44,694 nucleotides of DNA, from contig JAPORV010000135.1 of the NCBI GenBank assembly GCA_026710055.1, forward strand, positions 1 through 44,694, written 5' to 3'. The notes beneath the pieces are model-generated. The model had not been told where the DNA came from, searched no databases, and was given only the letters and a program-made list of their open reading frames with translations. The DNA is from Aestuariivita sp. Lineage in GTDB: Bacteria; Pseudomonadota; Alphaproteobacteria; Rhodobacterales; Rhodobacteraceae. Shown one piece after another: positions 1 through 11,836 of this stretch. Every line of letters starts with the position of its first letter. The stretch's first letter is position 1. The translations under genes and the position numbers were made by a program.

Positions 1-476
1 GTCGCGCTGCTTAATCATCAATTCAAAAAAAACAGTCTTCTGACCGGACAGGCGGGGTCTGTCTGCTGCGTCATTTTGGCGGAAATGTCGGCCTGATGAG
101 GCCACCGGACATCGGGTAATCGGCAATTATGCGGTAAAATTCCCCAATAAATTTGATATTGCGATGAAAAAAATTCACATTCGTCTCGGGCGGGCGTCAA
201 AAAAGGGGGGTTTTTTAACAGACACTATTTAAGTACTAAACATAGTAATTTTGATATCCAGTATACCACATTGAATTATTTTATTTGTTTATTCTCAATT
301 ACTCTTGGGCCGAAATTAAACTTAACGAAATAAGGCAGCTATATACTGCATATTATTATAAATTAATCACTGTCTGTAGACTGATTCGCACCTGAATAGT
401 TACCTGATCTATTCACTTAGCACCTTAATATTTTTATCGCTTCTTTTGCCCTAAACAATAAATCAGATCAAATTTT

Positions 477-1091
477 CTAATCAACGACACGCAACGTTAA
501 ATTGATGCGTCCTCCCTTCGGTAATAATCGTGAAGACCCAAACCGAATTCGGTCAACACCATGATATTTTAATCTTGCATCACCAGACATCAATACAACA
601 TCACCACTTTGTAACCAAAGAGACTCCGTCGAACCACCTCTAGTTGAATTACCCATACGAAAAAGACAATCATCTCCAAGTGATATTGACAAAACAGGCC
701 AAGAGAAGTCAGCTTCATCACGATCTTGATGCATTCCCATTCTAGCATCTTTTCCATAAAAGTTTATCAAGCAACAGTCTGGTTTCTTTTTGACATCAAC
801 TAATTTCGACCAAACACGCAAAATACTCTCAGGAATGTCTGGCCAATTCTGCCCAGACGGATGTCGTCGAATATAACAATATCCCTTCCGATCCGAAAAC
901 CACCCATACCGACCAGCAGATGTCATCTTTACGCTCATCGGCTTATCATAAGGTGTGTTCGGGCAAAACAAAGGTACCTGAGATATGACTTTTCGAAGTG
1001 CGGAAAGCTGCTGCTGCTGCTGTGCACTATCCAAATATTTCTTATGAACTATAAATCCACGTATTTCAATCTTCATATCATTCCGCAACAA
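477..1091 (-). CDS. alkB: AlkB-like 2-oxoglutarate/Fe(II)-dependent dioxygenase (DNA alkylation repair)
   Basis: ORF 204 aa; INFYGKDARMGMHQDRDE (HxD), YHGVDRI (distal His) and NLTLR (Arg) match the AlkB family core. Confidence 0.85.
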   Translation of the reverse strand: MLRNDMKIEIRGFIVHKKYLDSAQQQQQLSALRKVISQVPLFCPNTPYDKPMSVKMTSAGRYGWFSDRKGYCYIRRHPSGQNWPDIPESILRVWSKLVDVKKKPDCCLINFYGKDARMGMHQDRDEADFSWPVLSISLGDDCLFRMGNSTRGGSTESLWLQSGDVVLMSGDARLKYHGVDRIRFGSSRLLPKGGRINLTLRVVD

Positions 1092-1142
1092 ATCTATAAA
1101 TTAAGTTCAATAGCTTTTAAAAATAAAAATGAAGCTCCGTGT

Positions 1143-1174
1143 GGTTGAACGAGCAACAAGTGATTCCTATATAT
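1143..1174 (+). promoter_or_regulatory. Putative heat-shock (sigma-32 type) promoter upstream of dnaK
   Basis: GTTGAAC (1144-1150) - 15 nt - CCTATATAT (1166-1174), about 110 bp upstream of the dnaK start; resembles the CTTGAA / CCYTATNT alphaproteobacterial RpoH pattern. Confidence 0.45.
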
Positions 1175-1281
1175 CGCCCAATTAAGTTAAAAATAGTGAG
1201 CATTTATCACAAATTTCAAGATCAAGAAGTGTCGTAAGGGGCTTCGTTTCGTGTCATCGCCTGAAAAAAAGGGGTAAAGAA

Positions 1282-3210
1282 ATGGGAAAAGTTATTGGAA
1301 TCGACCTCGGAACAACAAATAGTTGTGTGGCGATCATGGACGGGTCGCAACCAAAAGTTATTGAAAACGCAGAAGGAGCGCGCACAACTCCATCAATTGT
1401 TGCTTTTACAGACAACGAACGCCTTGTCGGTCAACCAGCAAAACGCCAAGCAGTTACCAACCCAGAAAATACTATTTTCGGTGTCAAACGGCTTATCGGT
1501 CGCCGGTTCAAAGATAAAGACCTCAGTAAAGATAAGAAAAACTTGTCCTATTCCGTCGTTGATGACGGCAATGGTGATGCGTGGGTAAAGGCAAAGGATG
1601 AAAATTACTCTCCGAGCCAAATTAGTGCTTTCATTTTAGGAAAAATGAAGGAAACAGCTGAAAGCTATCTTGGCGAGGATGTGTCTGAAGCGGTAATTAC
1701 CGTCCCGGCTTACTTTAATGATGCGCAGCGCCAAGCAACCAAAGACGCAGGAAAAATCGCCGGACTTGAAGTCTTAAGGATAATCAACGAGCCAACTGCA
1801 GCAGCTTTAGCATACGGCCTCGACAAAACCGAGTCGCATACAATAGCAGTTTATGATCTTGGCGGCGGAACTTTTGACGTAACAATCTTAGAAATTGACG
1901 ATGGATTGTTTGAAGTTAAGTCCACCAACGGGGATACATATTTAGGCGGTGAAGATTTTGACATGCGCATTGTCAATCATCTCGCTGATGAATTCAAAAA
2001 AGAAAATGGCGTTGATCTTCTTCAAGATAAGATGGCGCTACAACGCCTGAAAGAAGCTGCGGAAAAAGCCAAAATTGAACTCTCAAGTTCTGCACAAACA
2101 GAAATTAATCAACCCTTCATTTCGATGGATCCAAACGGCGGACAGCCGTTGCACATGGTTATTAAACTAACGCGTGCAACGCTCGAAAGTCTTGTGAGTG
2201 ATTTAATAAAAAAATCATTCAATCCATGCAAGGCCGCACTGAAAGACGCAGGTTTATCTCCCTCAGATGTGAATGAAGTTGTTCTAGTCGGCGGTATGAC
2301 CCGAATGCCAAAGGTCGTCGAAGAAGTAACAAACTTTTTTAAGAAAGAACCACATAAAGGTGTTAATCCAGACGAAGTTGTGGCGATGGGTGCAGCTATT
2401 CAAGCTGGTGTGCTCCAAGGTGATGTTAAAGATGTTGTTCTTCTTGACGTGACACCACTATCCCTCGGCATTGAAACACTTGGCGGGGTCTTCACACGAC
2501 TTATTGATCGTAATACGACAATTCCAACCAAAAAATCTCAAGTATTTTCGACGGCCGATGACAATCAAAACGCCGTTACAATCCGTGTTTTCCAAGGCGA
2601 ACGCGAAATGTCGGTTGATAACAAAATGCTTGCCAACTTTAATCTGGAGAATATTCCTCCAGCCCCGCGTGGCATACCGCAAATCGAAGTTACGTTTGAC
2701 ATTGACGCAAATGGTATTGTTTCCGTGTCAGCAAAAGACAAAGGAACAGGAAAAGAACAAAAAATCACTATCCAAGCATCTGGTGGTTTATCAGAAGAAG
2801 ATATCGAGCAAATGGTTAAGGATGCTGAAGAAAATGCTGAAGCCGATAAGGAACGTCGTGAACTTGTTGAGGTTAGAAACCAAGCCGAATCCTTTATTCA
2901 CTCTACTGAAAAATCATTGGAAGAACATGGAGATAAAGTCGACCCAACAACAGTTGAAGCGATTGAACTTGCAACTGCCGCACTAAAAGAAGAGCTTGAA
3001 AAAGAAGAAGCAAGTGCTGAGAAAATCCGTGCAGGGATTCAAAATTTAACCGAAGCGTCAATGAAACTCGGTGAGGCGATTTATAAAGCAACGCAAGAGG
3101 CTGAAGCCGAGGCTGATGCTAATCAAGGCGATGCTGACATGGCAAAGAATAGTAATGATGAAGTCGTAGATGCAGAGTTTGAGGACTTAAGTGACGACAA
3201 AAAGTCGTAG
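1282..3210 (+). CDS. dnaK: Molecular chaperone DnaK (Hsp70)
   Basis: 642 aa, [21 protein letters not shown] start, full Hsp70 architecture. Confidence 0.99.
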   Translation: MGKVIGIDLGTTNSCVAIMDGSQPKVIENAEGARTTPSIVAFTDNERLVGQPAKRQAVTNPENTIFGVKRLIGRRFKDKDLSKDKKNLSYSVVDDGNGDAWVKAKDENYSPSQISAFILGKMKETAESYLGEDVSEAVITVPAYFNDAQRQATKDAGKIAGLEVLRIINEPTAAALAYGLDKTESHTIAVYDLGGGTFDVTILEIDDGLFEVKSTNGDTYLGGEDFDMRIVNHLADEFKKENGVDLLQDKMALQRLKEAAEKAKIELSSSAQTEINQPFISMDPNGGQPLHMVIKLTRATLESLVSDLIKKSFNPCKAALKDAGLSPSDVNEVVLVGGMTRMPKVVEEVTNFFKKEPHKGVNPDEVVAMGAAIQAGVLQGDVKDVVLLDVTPLSLGIETLGGVFTRLIDRNTTIPTKKSQVFSTADDNQNAVTIRVFQGEREMSVDNKMLANFNLENIPPAPRGIPQIEVTFDIDANGIVSVSAKDKGTGKEQKITIQASGGLSEEDIEQMVKDAEENAEADKERRELVEVRNQAESFIHSTEKSLEEHGDKVDPTTVEAIELATAALKEELEKEEASAEKIRAGIQNLTEASMKLGEAIYKATQEAEAEADANQGDADMAKNSNDEVVDAEFEDLSDDKKS

Positions 3211-3227
3211 TTTATCAAACATGAATC

Positions 3228-3264
3228 TCAATTAGGCCGGTTCACTTTGTACCGGCCTAATTGA
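3228..3264 (+). terminator. Strong intercistronic hairpin between dnaK and dnaJ
   Basis: Perfect 14-bp inverted repeat TCAATTAGGCCGGT (3228-3241) / ACCGGCCTAATTGA (3251-3264), 9-nt loop; no clear U-tract. Confidence 0.7.
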
Positions 3265-3285
3265 TTTCATTAGGAGCGTCCCTAC

Positions 3286-4401
3286 ATGTCAAAACGCGAT
3301 TATTATGATGTTCTAGGCGTATCAAGGAACGCTAACGCTGATGAAATCAAAAAAGCATTTCGGACAAAAGCGAAACAGCTTCACCCGGATCGAAATACTG
3401 ACAAAAGTAATGCAGAAGCAAAATTTAAAGAGGTTAATGAAGCTTACGAGGTTTTAAAGGATCGAGAAAAAAAAGCTGCTTATGATCAATTTGGTCACGC
3501 AGCATTTGAAGCCGGTATGGGCGCAGGTCGGCAATCGGACGGATTTTCCAGCACGTTTTCTGATGTATTTGATGATCTATTCGGCGACTTCATGGGTGGC
3601 CGCAGTAGTGGATCACGTTCTGCCACCCGTGGTTCAGACTTACGTTACGATTTATCGATTACATTGGAAGAATCTTATTCTGGTCTTAAGCCTTCGTTGA
3701 AAGTTCCAACCTTGGTGACCTGCAGTAGTTGCTTCGGTTCTGGCTCTGAAGATAACTCGCCACCAACAACCTGCCCGACATGCTCGGGCCGCGGAAAAGT
3801 ACGTGCAAGTCAGGGATTTTTTACTGTAGAGCGTACTTGCCCAACCTGCCGAGGAACTGGACAAATAATCAAAAACCCTTGTAAAGTTTGCCAAGGTAGC
3901 GGGCGCATACAAAAAGAAATTGCCCTTGAAGTTAACATACCAGCCGGAGTTGATACGGGTTCACGGATTCGCATAGCTGGCAAAGGTGAGGCAGGAACAC
4001 GCGGTGGACCAGCCGGAGATCTTTATATCTTTATCCAAATCAAAGAACATGATCTCTTCATACGTGATGGTACGAATTTATATTGCCGCGTACCAGTTAG
4101 CATGACTAAAGCGGCCTTGGGCGGCTCGATTGAAGTGCCGACAATTGACGGCGGCCGTACCCGTGTACAAATACCAGGCGGAAGCCAATCCGGACGACAA
4201 ATGCGATTACGTACGAAAGGCATGCCAGCTTTACGCAGCGGTGAACAGGGCGATATGTTTCTTGAACTTGCTGTTGAAACACCGGTAAATCTAACAGCAC
4301 GACAAAAGGAATTGCTGGAAGAGTTTGAAGAAATAAGTTCAGATAATAATCCCGAAACGAACAATTTTTTTTCAACGATGAAATCTTTTTGGCGAGGATA
4401 G
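3286..4401 (+). CDS. dnaJ: Molecular chaperone DnaJ
   Basis: 371 aa; J-domain with HPD motif, Gly-rich region, CxxCxGxG zinc fingers. Confidence 0.99.
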   Translation: MSKRDYYDVLGVSRNANADEIKKAFRTKAKQLHPDRNTDKSNAEAKFKEVNEAYEVLKDREKKAAYDQFGHAAFEAGMGAGRQSDGFSSTFSDVFDDLFGDFMGGRSSGSRSATRGSDLRYDLSITLEESYSGLKPSLKVPTLVTCSSCFGSGSEDNSPPTTCPTCSGRGKVRASQGFFTVERTCPTCRGTGQIIKNPCKVCQGSGRIQKEIALEVNIPAGVDTGSRIRIAGKGEAGTRGGPAGDLYIFIQIKEHDLFIRDGTNLYCRVPVSMTKAALGGSIEVPTIDGGRTRVQIPGGSQSGRQMRLRTKGMPALRSGEQGDMFLELAVETPVNLTARQKELLEEFEEISSDNNPETNNFFSTMKSFWRG

Positions 4402-5566
4402 GCCAAATTTAAGCTTCTATATTATTTGTTTATTAACAAAGAATGATATCAGAGTAACTTAGGTTACCTGCATGATTTCTTACGGCCAATATGATGTTTA
4501 TAGCAAACATATCAGATTTTTGCTATCACCATGAATGTATTTTCTAACCTCAATAACATCAAGAGTGTATCAAGTTAAAATACCCACAAGTACTCTTGAT
4601 GGTCATATGTCTTGCTACCGTCTTGATGATTTTAACACAACAGTTAAATCGGTTCCAACAAAACAAAGTACGACATAAGATCTGTAAACTTCCACTGATA
4701 GTAATCAACTATCACTCATACGCTCCTGTAATTGGTTCAGTAAGATATTTTTTAGACATAGGTCCACGCCCATCGGGCAAAAGACCATAAGTACTTTAAA
4801 AAACTTCAAGGGCTATTTATATTTTAAGACCGCTAATGCCGTCTGCAAAATCAGATAACAAACTGTTAAACCGCGACAATCTTATCTTAATTATTTTTGC
4901 ATAGTTTTTACATTAAAGTTGGTTGTGCGGTTTTTGGTTTCTTTTGGAGTGTCCCGTGACAATAATACGGTTTTGATCTCTAATGACATCCTTCAAAATT
5001 CAATCTCCCACTTTAAAAAGAAATACACGTACCCAGCAGGCACGACAACTCTCGAATTAAAAAAGTGATGTTAAAGGATGAATGGGAGTGTGTGAGTGTA
5101 TCAAGGAGCGCTTGAAGTATAACCTTGGTTTAAGCTTTTCCCGCTCCCTGATAAGGTGTAGGCATCATCCCACCCGTTGTCGACCTGATTATGTCGGAAG
5201 AGGAAACGCATCGCTTCCCATACATAAAAGGATGTACTTCTGACGATCCCATACTTTTTGAAAAAGCGCGTAGAAATTGAATGGCACATGATCAATCAAT
5301 AAGCTGCGGAGAGCAAACGTGATAAAGACATGCGCTATCAGCAGCTGAAGTCTGTCGGGGCTAATGAGACTAAAAATAGTTGATCAAACTACACAAAGTC
5401 AATGAGGTAAAAGGAATACAATCCCATGACCGAGGTAGAAACCGCGCATGCTGGCAAAGCCGCAGAAATAACTTGAAACAAATGAATTATGACTATTGAT
5501 TCAAAAAATCACCGCAACAAAATAGCCCTTCACATCCTTCAATAATTCTCACTAATATCTCTCAAA

Positions 5567-8260
5567 TTATTGAACACGCCCATGACAGTGCTTGAACTTT
5601 AACCCAGAGCCGCACGGACACTTCTGATTTCGTCTAGGATTACCCCAGGTTGATCTATCATTCTCATCAAAAGTCATAGAACCCTTTTTTTTTTGCGAAC
5701 CCGGTAAGTTTTGTGCCAATCTTGAAGATAAGTCTCCCCTTCCATTCGCTTCTACACGCACCTGCGCTAAACTTTCCTCCTCGACTGGCCGAACATGCGC
5801 CAAGAGCGTTGTGACATTCGTACGCAACCCTTCCAGCATATTCTCAAAAAGTTGGAAGCTCTCGCTTTTATATTCATTTAATGGATCACGTTGCGCGTAA
5901 CCACGAAAACCAATGACTGATCGTAGATGCTCTAAAGTCAAAAGATGCTCTCGCCACTTCGTATCAATCGTTTGAAGCAACAATTGTTTTTCAATGAGAC
6001 GCATAACGCTTGAACCAAAATCAGTCTCTTTTTTGCTCATGAGTGAGTCACTTGCCTCAATTAAACGTTCAATAATAACGTCATCTGCGATATCGTCCTC
6101 ATTCACCCAATCCGTTACGGGAACATCAATCCCCAGAATTTTCCTAATATCATTCTGTAGACCTTCAATATCCCATTGCTCAGCGTAAGTGTCTGGAGGA
6201 AAATGACGATGAACCATATCTTCAATACTCTGGTGCCGCATATCCATACAGGTGTCAGAAACAGACTCATCTTCCATAATTTCACGACGTTGGCCGAATA
6301 TCAATTTACGTTGATCATTCATAACATCATCAAACTTTAAAATTTGCTTCCGCATGTCAAAATTTCGGCCCTCAACTTTTGCTTGGGCGCGTTCCAGAGA
6401 TTTATTAACCCACGGATGAACGATGGCTTCTCCTTCTGCCATACCGATTCTATTAAGAATTTTATCAAGACGGTCTGAACCAAATATCCGCATCAGATCG
6501 TCTTCTAAACTGAGATAAAACGCCGTACGTCCGGGATCACCTTGGCGACCAGAGCGTCCGCGTAACTGATTATCTATCCGTCTACTTTCATGCCGCTCAG
6601 AAGCTAATACAAATAATCCACCTGCATCAATGACCTGCCTGTTCTCCTCAGCATGTCGTATTTCTTCTTCTTCTCTGATCGCCAGAGGATCTGCCTCAGG
6701 ATTCTCGGCAAGTGCCGTTACAACATTCATTTCTACGTTACCACCAAGCTGGATATCCGTCCCGCGCCCGGCCATATTGGTGGCAATCGTTACCGCACCG
6801 AATTTTCCAGCATCTGCAATTATCTGAGCTTCCAACTCATGATGCAAAGCGTTCAACACATTATGCTTAATGCGATTTTTTTTAAGCAACTTACTTAAGA
6901 CCGTTGACTTTTCGATAGATGTCGTTCCAACCAATACTGGTTGACCACCCGCATTCGCTTGCATTATTTCATTTACGATCGCATCGTACTTTTCTTCGAC
7001 AGTCCTATAAACTTTATCATCATCATCAATTCGAATAATCGGTTTATTTGTTGGTACTTCTACAACTCCCAAACCATAAATTTCTTGAAATTCTTCCGCC
7101 TCAGTTGCCGCAGTCCCCGTCATTCCTGATAACTTATCGTATAATCTAAAGTAGTTTTGAAAAGTAACACTTGCGAGAGTCACATTCTCCGGCTGAATAT
7201 CCACTCCTTCCTTGGCTTCAATTGCTTGATGAAGCCCTTCCGACAACCGGCGCCCGGGCATCATACGTCCAGTAAACTCATCAATAAGCACAATTTCTTT
7301 TTTACGTACAATATAGTCTTTATCCCTTGAAAAGAGCTTGTGTGCCCTTAAACCTTGGTTAATATGATGCACTAATGTTGTACTTTCGGGATCATAAAGT
7401 GACTGCCGTTCATCAAGAAGCCCTTGTTGATGAAGCTGTTCTTCCAAAAATTCATTGCCAGCATCAGTGAGTGCAACACTGCGCTGCTTTTCATCCAGTT
7501 CAAAATGCTCTTGTGATAAATCTGGAATGACCGTATCGATTACCTGATAAAGTTCCAATCGATCCTGTGCGGGACCTGAAATAATTAATGGCGTTCGTGC
7601 TTCATCAATTAAAATCGAATCAACCTCATCAACGATAGCAAAAGCATGATCCTTTTGCAAAACATATTGCAAATCTGCTTTCATATTATCCCGAAGATAA
7701 TCAAACCCAAATTCATTGTTTGTCCCGTAGACAATATCACAACTATAAGCTGATTTCTTCTCTTCTTCGCCGCTTGCTGTTTGATTATATCCGGTCGTCA
7801 GCCCAAGAGCTGAGTAAACATTTCCCATCCAATCACTGTCGCGTTTAGCCAAATATTCATTTACAGTAACAATATGAACACTTTTGCCTGAAAGCGCATT
7901 TAGATATGCTGGAAATGTCGCAACAAGAGTTTTCCCCTCCCCAGTTTTCATTTCAGCAATATTACCTTGATGCAGAAAAATCCCGCCTATGAGTTGTGTG
8001 TCAAAAGCTCTTAAACCAAGCATACGTTTCGCTGCCTCTCGGCAATTGGCAAATGCTTCAATCAACAAATCATCTAACGTTGAACCATCAGCGAAACGCC
8101 CTCGTAGTTTTTCCGTTTTGTCAATAATTTCTTGATCGCTGAGACTTTCAAACTCCTTCTCAAGGGCATTGATCGACTCTACCACCGACTGAACACCTTT
8201 GATTTTTCGATCATTAGGAGTGCCAAAAATCCTTTTGGCGAATGTGTTAAGTCCTAGCAT
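5567..8260 (-). CDS. secA: Preprotein translocase ATPase SecA
   Basis: 897 aa; GEGKTLVA Walker A, full motor and C-terminal [14 protein letters not shown] zinc-binding motif. Confidence 0.99.
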   Translation of the reverse strand: MLGLNTFAKRIFGTPNDRKIKGVQSVVESINALEKEFESLSDQEIIDKTEKLRGRFADGSTLDDLLIEAFANCREAAKRMLGLRAFDTQLIGGIFLHQGNIAEMKTGEGKTLVATFPAYLNALSGKSVHIVTVNEYLAKRDSDWMGNVYSALGLTTGYNQTASGEEEKKSAYSCDIVYGTNNEFGFDYLRDNMKADLQYVLQKDHAFAIVDEVDSILIDEARTPLIISGPAQDRLELYQVIDTVIPDLSQEHFELDEKQRSVALTDAGNEFLEEQLHQQGLLDERQSLYDPESTTLVHHINQGLRAHKLFSRDKDYIVRKKEIVLIDEFTGRMMPGRRLSEGLHQAIEAKEGVDIQPENVTLASVTFQNYFRLYDKLSGMTGTAATEAEEFQEIYGLGVVEVPTNKPIIRIDDDDKVYRTVEEKYDAIVNEIMQANAGGQPVLVGTTSIEKSTVLSKLLKKNRIKHNVLNALHHELEAQIIADAGKFGAVTIATNMAGRGTDIQLGGNVEMNVVTALAENPEADPLAIREEEEIRHAEENRQVIDAGGLFVLASERHESRRIDNQLRGRSGRQGDPGRTAFYLSLEDDLMRIFGSDRLDKILNRIGMAEGEAIVHPWVNKSLERAQAKVEGRNFDMRKQILKFDDVMNDQRKLIFGQRREIMEDESVSDTCMDMRHQSIEDMVHRHFPPDTYAEQWDIEGLQNDIRKILGIDVPVTDWVNEDDIADDVIIERLIEASDSLMSKKETDFGSSVMRLIEKQLLLQTIDTKWREHLLTLEHLRSVIGFRGYAQRDPLNEYKSESFQLFENMLEGLRTNVTTLLAHVRPVEEESLAQVRVEANGRGDLSSRLAQNLPGSQKKKGSMTFDENDRSTWGNPRRNQKCPCGSGLKFKHCHGRVQ

Positions 8261-8437
8261 TATCTCTCCAGCAGAACTAGACTTATCGCGTGAAAGCTAG
8301 CCTTGTCGCTTTAGCAAACAATCCATAAATATCCTAGCAGTTAATCACTTACTAAAGCTATACAGAATTTTGGCGATGTAATTATTCATTAGAAACATGT
8401 CAACTGTTCAGCCGCATCATCAAAGGAATCTTTACTC

Positions 8438-9289
8438 ATGAAAAAATTAACAGCGTTGTTGTTTACCTTCGTAACTCTCTTCTGTCTTGTCACTACTACA
8501 CAGGCGGAGGACGACCCATCTGCTCAAACAGTTATGGCAACAATTAATGGAAAAAATATAACACTTGGAAATATGATTGTTACATATCTGAGTTTGCCCG
8601 AGCAATATATAAATTTGTCCCCAGCCTTACTATTTGAAAGTATACTGATGGAGTTAATTCAACAGGAAGTTCTGGCGCAGTCCTACGTTGGAGACCCAAG
8701 CACTGCCATAGAATTAACATTGCAAAACAACAGGCGGGCCTTATTGGCCGCAGAAGCCATTGAAGGTAAAGTCAATGTCGCTATTCCAGATGCTGAAATT
8801 GAAACTAAATATGCTCAGGAATACTCCAATATACCTAACGAAAATGAATACAACGCCGCACATATTTTGCTCACATCTAAAAGTGATGCGTTACAAGTTA
8901 TTTCTGATTTAAATGCTGGCATAACGTTTGAAACACTTGCAAAGGAACGATCAACAGGGCCATCAGGACCCAATGGTGGTTCATTAGGTTGGTTTGGGCG
9001 CGGTCAAATGGTTCCAGAGTTTGAAACTGCAGTAATGGCTCTTGAAAAAAGCGAGGTTTCTGAACCTGTTCAAACTCAATTTGGTTGGCACGTTATTCGC
9101 TTAAATGAAACACGTATTAAACCAACACCGTCACTTGATGACGTTCGTGAAACCATCGTGCGTGAACTTCAGCGTGCGGAAATTGAAAAACATATACAAA
9201 ATTTAATGAGTTCAGCGGAGATACTGCGGCCTGATATGAACAGTATTGATCCGTCTGTACTTTCTAAAGTGGAATTATTGTCAAAATGA
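8438..9289 (+). CDS. Peptidylprolyl isomerase, PpiC/parvulin type, secreted
   Basis: 283 aa; signal peptide, parvulin core AAHILL...GPSGPNGGSLGWFGRGQMVPEFE...QTQFGWHVI. Confidence 0.93.
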   Translation: MKKLTALLFTFVTLFCLVTTTQAEDDPSAQTVMATINGKNITLGNMIVTYLSLPEQYINLSPALLFESILMELIQQEVLAQSYVGDPSTAIELTLQNNRRALLAAEAIEGKVNVAIPDAEIETKYAQEYSNIPNENEYNAAHILLTSKSDALQVISDLNAGITFETLAKERSTGPSGPNGGSLGWFGRGQMVPEFETAVMALEKSEVSEPVQTQFGWHVIRLNETRIKPTPSLDDVRETIVRELQRAEIEKHIQNLMSSAEILRPDMNSIDPSVLSKVELLSK

Positions 9290-10512
9290 CTAAACATTTA
9301 AAAAAGTCACCACTAGCACCAAGACAATTCCCCGTGATGCCAATAATTAAAGGAGCACTTTTCTCAACGACTACTGCGAATATAAAGTACATTGGAAGAC
9401 CTGACGTTTTTTTAGCAACTTTTTGTCCAAATACGTCAATTGCTGGTGTATTTTCTCAATCAGCAACACGCGCTGCTCCAGTTTTGGACTGTCAATCAAA
9501 AATAGACATTCAATCATCATCAGGTGCCGCGATTCTTGTCAATTCGGGTAATGCGAATGCATTTACAGGCAAACGTGGTCAACAATCAGTCAAAAAACTG
9601 TGTGCAGCTGTCGCAAAACGTGCAAAAATCCCCGAAAATCGTGTGTTCACTTCGTCAACTGGTGTGATTGGCGAACCCCTCCCTCATGATCGAATTTTAA
9701 CAAAAATTAATACGTTAATTAAGCAGCAAAAACCTTCAAATCTTTACGACGCCGCTAACGCCATAATGACTACGGATACTTTCCCAAAAGGAGCTGCTAA
9801 CTCGATACTTGTCAATGATTGTCAGATTAGTTTAGCTGGCATTGCAAAAGGATCAGGAATGATTGCCCCTGATATGGCAACAATGTTGGCATATATCTTC
9901 ACTGATGCATTCGTTCCTCAGAAAAAACTCCAAAAGATTGTCAATCGATTGAACAGGAAGACTTTTAATTGTATCACCGTCGACAGCGACACTTCAACAT
10001 CAGATACAGTATTGGTGTTTGCAACAGGGACTACAGGCGTTGATGTCAGCAACAATTCAGCATTCGAATCAGCGCTAAATTCAGTAATGTTAAGTTTAGC
10101 ACAACAAATTGTGCGTGACGGTGAAGGCGCAACAAAATTCATTGAAATTCGGGTATGCGGCGCAAAAAGTGACCTTGAAGCACGCGTTCATGCTTTTTCA
10201 ATTGCAAATTCACCGCTTGTCAAAACTGCCATTGCAGGAGAGGATCCAAACTGGGGCCGAATTGTAATGGCTATCGGGAAATCAGGTGCACAGGCAGACA
10301 GAGATTTGCTGCGCATTTGGTTTGGCGATTTTCTGATCGCTGAAAATGGCTGGATTGCTCCAAACTATCAAGAAGAAGATATTGCTCGCTACATGAAGAA
10401 TCAAGAATTGAAGCTTAGCGTAAACCTAGGGCTAGGTAATGGAGACGCAACAGTTTGGACATGTGACTTAACGAGCGGATATATTAAAATAAATTCGGAC
10501 TACCGATCCTAA
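9286..10512 (+). CDS. argJ: Bifunctional glutamate N-acetyltransferase / amino-acid acetyltransferase ArgJ
   Basis: 408 aa; FTSSTGVIGEPLP and KGSGMIAPDMATMLAYIFTDA self-cleavage region; EDPNWGRI. Confidence 0.96.
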   Translation: MTKHLKKSPLAPRQFPVMPIIKGALFSTTTANIKYIGRPDVFLATFCPNTSIAGVFSQSATRAAPVLDCQSKIDIQSSSGAAILVNSGNANAFTGKRGQQSVKKLCAAVAKRAKIPENRVFTSSTGVIGEPLPHDRILTKINTLIKQQKPSNLYDAANAIMTTDTFPKGAANSILVNDCQISLAGIAKGSGMIAPDMATMLAYIFTDAFVPQKKLQKIVNRLNRKTFNCITVDSDTSTSDTVLVFATGTTGVDVSNNSAFESALNSVMLSLAQQIVRDGEGATKFIEIRVCGAKSDLEARVHAFSIANSPLVKTAIAGEDPNWGRIVMAIGKSGAQADRDLLRIWFGDFLIAENGWIAPNYQEEDIARYMKNQELKLSVNLGLGNGDATVWTCDLTSGYIKINSDYRS

Positions 10513-10529
10513 ACAACGAGATTATCACG

Positions 10530-10934
10530 ATGAAAAAAGAAAACGTGCTCGTATCCGCCGTCGCATTAATTGATCGAGATGGTCGTGTTTTGTTATCGCA
10601 ACGCCCTTCAGGAAAGTTTTTAGCTGAACTTTGGGAATTTCCTGGCGGTAAAATTGAATCAGGAGAAACACCTGAAAGTGCGCTTATTCGTGAATTAACC
10701 GAAGAATTAGGGATAAGTACATGGAAAAGCTGCCTAGCACCCTTGAACTTTGCTAGTCATAGCTATGAAAATTTCCACCTTGTACTCTTTTTGTTTGCCT
10801 GTCGAAAATGGATTGGAACGCCGATATCCATGGAAGGACAACCTTTAAGATGGGTTCATGTTAACAACTTAAAATCCTATCCAATGCCTCCTGCTGATAT
10901 TCCTTTAGTCTCAGTGTTAAGAGATTGGTTATGA
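10530..10934 (+). CDS. mutT: MutT-type Nudix nucleoside triphosphate pyrophosphohydrolase
   Basis: 134 aa; Nudix box GGKIESGETPESALIRELTEELGI. Confidence 0.88.
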   Translation: MKKENVLVSAVALIDRDGRVLLSQRPSGKFLAELWEFPGGKIESGETPESALIRELTEELGISTWKSCLAPLNFASHSYENFHLVLFLFACRKWIGTPISMEGQPLRWVHVNNLKSYPMPPADIPLVSVLRDWL

Positions 10935-11266
10935 CCATTTTCGGTTCAAGAAATGCAACTTCATATTTGCTTTCACGTTAAAGATTGAGGATTATAAGAA
11001 GACCTTTAAGACGCTCAAATGTGACTATCAGATGTCGACTTTATTAACAGTGCCGAGAAAACTATAAAGATAGCAAGGGTCAAACAAAAATCTTAGTTGC
11101 TTTTGGTCAAAAAACAACGCAACCTGTTTGCAACAGAGTCTCAAATTACTTAACGTCAATGACAACCCTGAAATATACGCCACTTATTATCCTTCAAATG
11201 GCCTTCCAAGGCAATACCGTCAACTTCCACAAAAAATAATTCAGAAACTCATCTCATCAAACCGAC

Positions 11267-11350
11267 ATACAGTGTCATGCGTTTTGCCCGAAGCATAAAA
11301 TTATTTTCGACTTTTATCTCACACATAAGATCAAACTTATGTGAGAAAAT
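11267..11350 (+). repeat. Dispersed repeat family 2, copy A
   Basis: ATACAGTGTCA...GTTTTGCCCGAAGCATAAAATTATTTTCGACTTTT...CTTATGTGAGAAAAT; diverged direct copy at 34607-34691. Confidence 0.75.
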
Positions 11351-11810
11351 TAATAATATGTGTTTTTTTTCAATAACCTGCTTTCGAAATCCGAACTGAA
11401 CAAAGATGTCGTAAAGGAACCAGGCCAACTTTCCGAAGTAAAACATGGAGCGATTTAGAAAACCAGTCAAATACTGGCTTCAACTGCATGTAATTTAATT
11501 TAACCGCTGTTGAAAAAAAGAGAACTAGAACATGTACTCGACTTCTACATAACTTTAGGCTCTTGAAGAAGCGAGCCAAAGTTAAAGAATTGATTAATAC
11601 GTTCGAACCATACTTGCATCCACCCTCTAGGCTGCGCAAAAGTCACTCCTCAAGTGCACAGAGGTGCGAAACCGAAAATCCGTATTGATAACGTACTCCA
11701 TCTTTTCTAAAATAATTTCGAAGACACTTGGTTGATCCTGACATTGCTGATCACAAGGGAATGGAACCAAGGGCAATTTATTCATTGATTGGAAGAGAAT
11801 TTCCAACAAT

Positions 11811-11836
11811 TTCTTTCATTGCTAACAATGAAAGAA
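11811..11836. other. Intergenic perfect hairpin
   Basis: TTCTTTCATTG (11811-11821) / CAATGAAAGAA (11826-11836), 4-nt loop. Confidence 0.6.

Noticed and set aside
1010-1023. CTG-type triplet run encoding QQQQQ in alkB
   Set aside because: Only about five units; too short to argue for repeat instability.
1295-3091. Several alternative-frame or antisense ORFs within dnaK (e.g. 2471-2986 +, 1393-1620 -)
   Set aside because: They overlap a certain dnaK gene in other frames and show no family motifs.
4596-4790. 64-aa ORF after dnaJ, considered as a dapB remnant
   Set aside because: Peptide does not show DapB motifs; kept only as a possible gene scar in the findings.
4563-5106. 12-bp direct repeat GAGTGTATCAAG at about 4563 and 5095
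   Set aside because: Too short, with no extension on either side; likely chance in AT-rich DNA.
5101-5295. 64-aa minus-strand ORF in the dnaJ-secA gap
   Set aside because: No recognisable motif or conserved context; could be a decayed fragment but cannot be supported as a gene.
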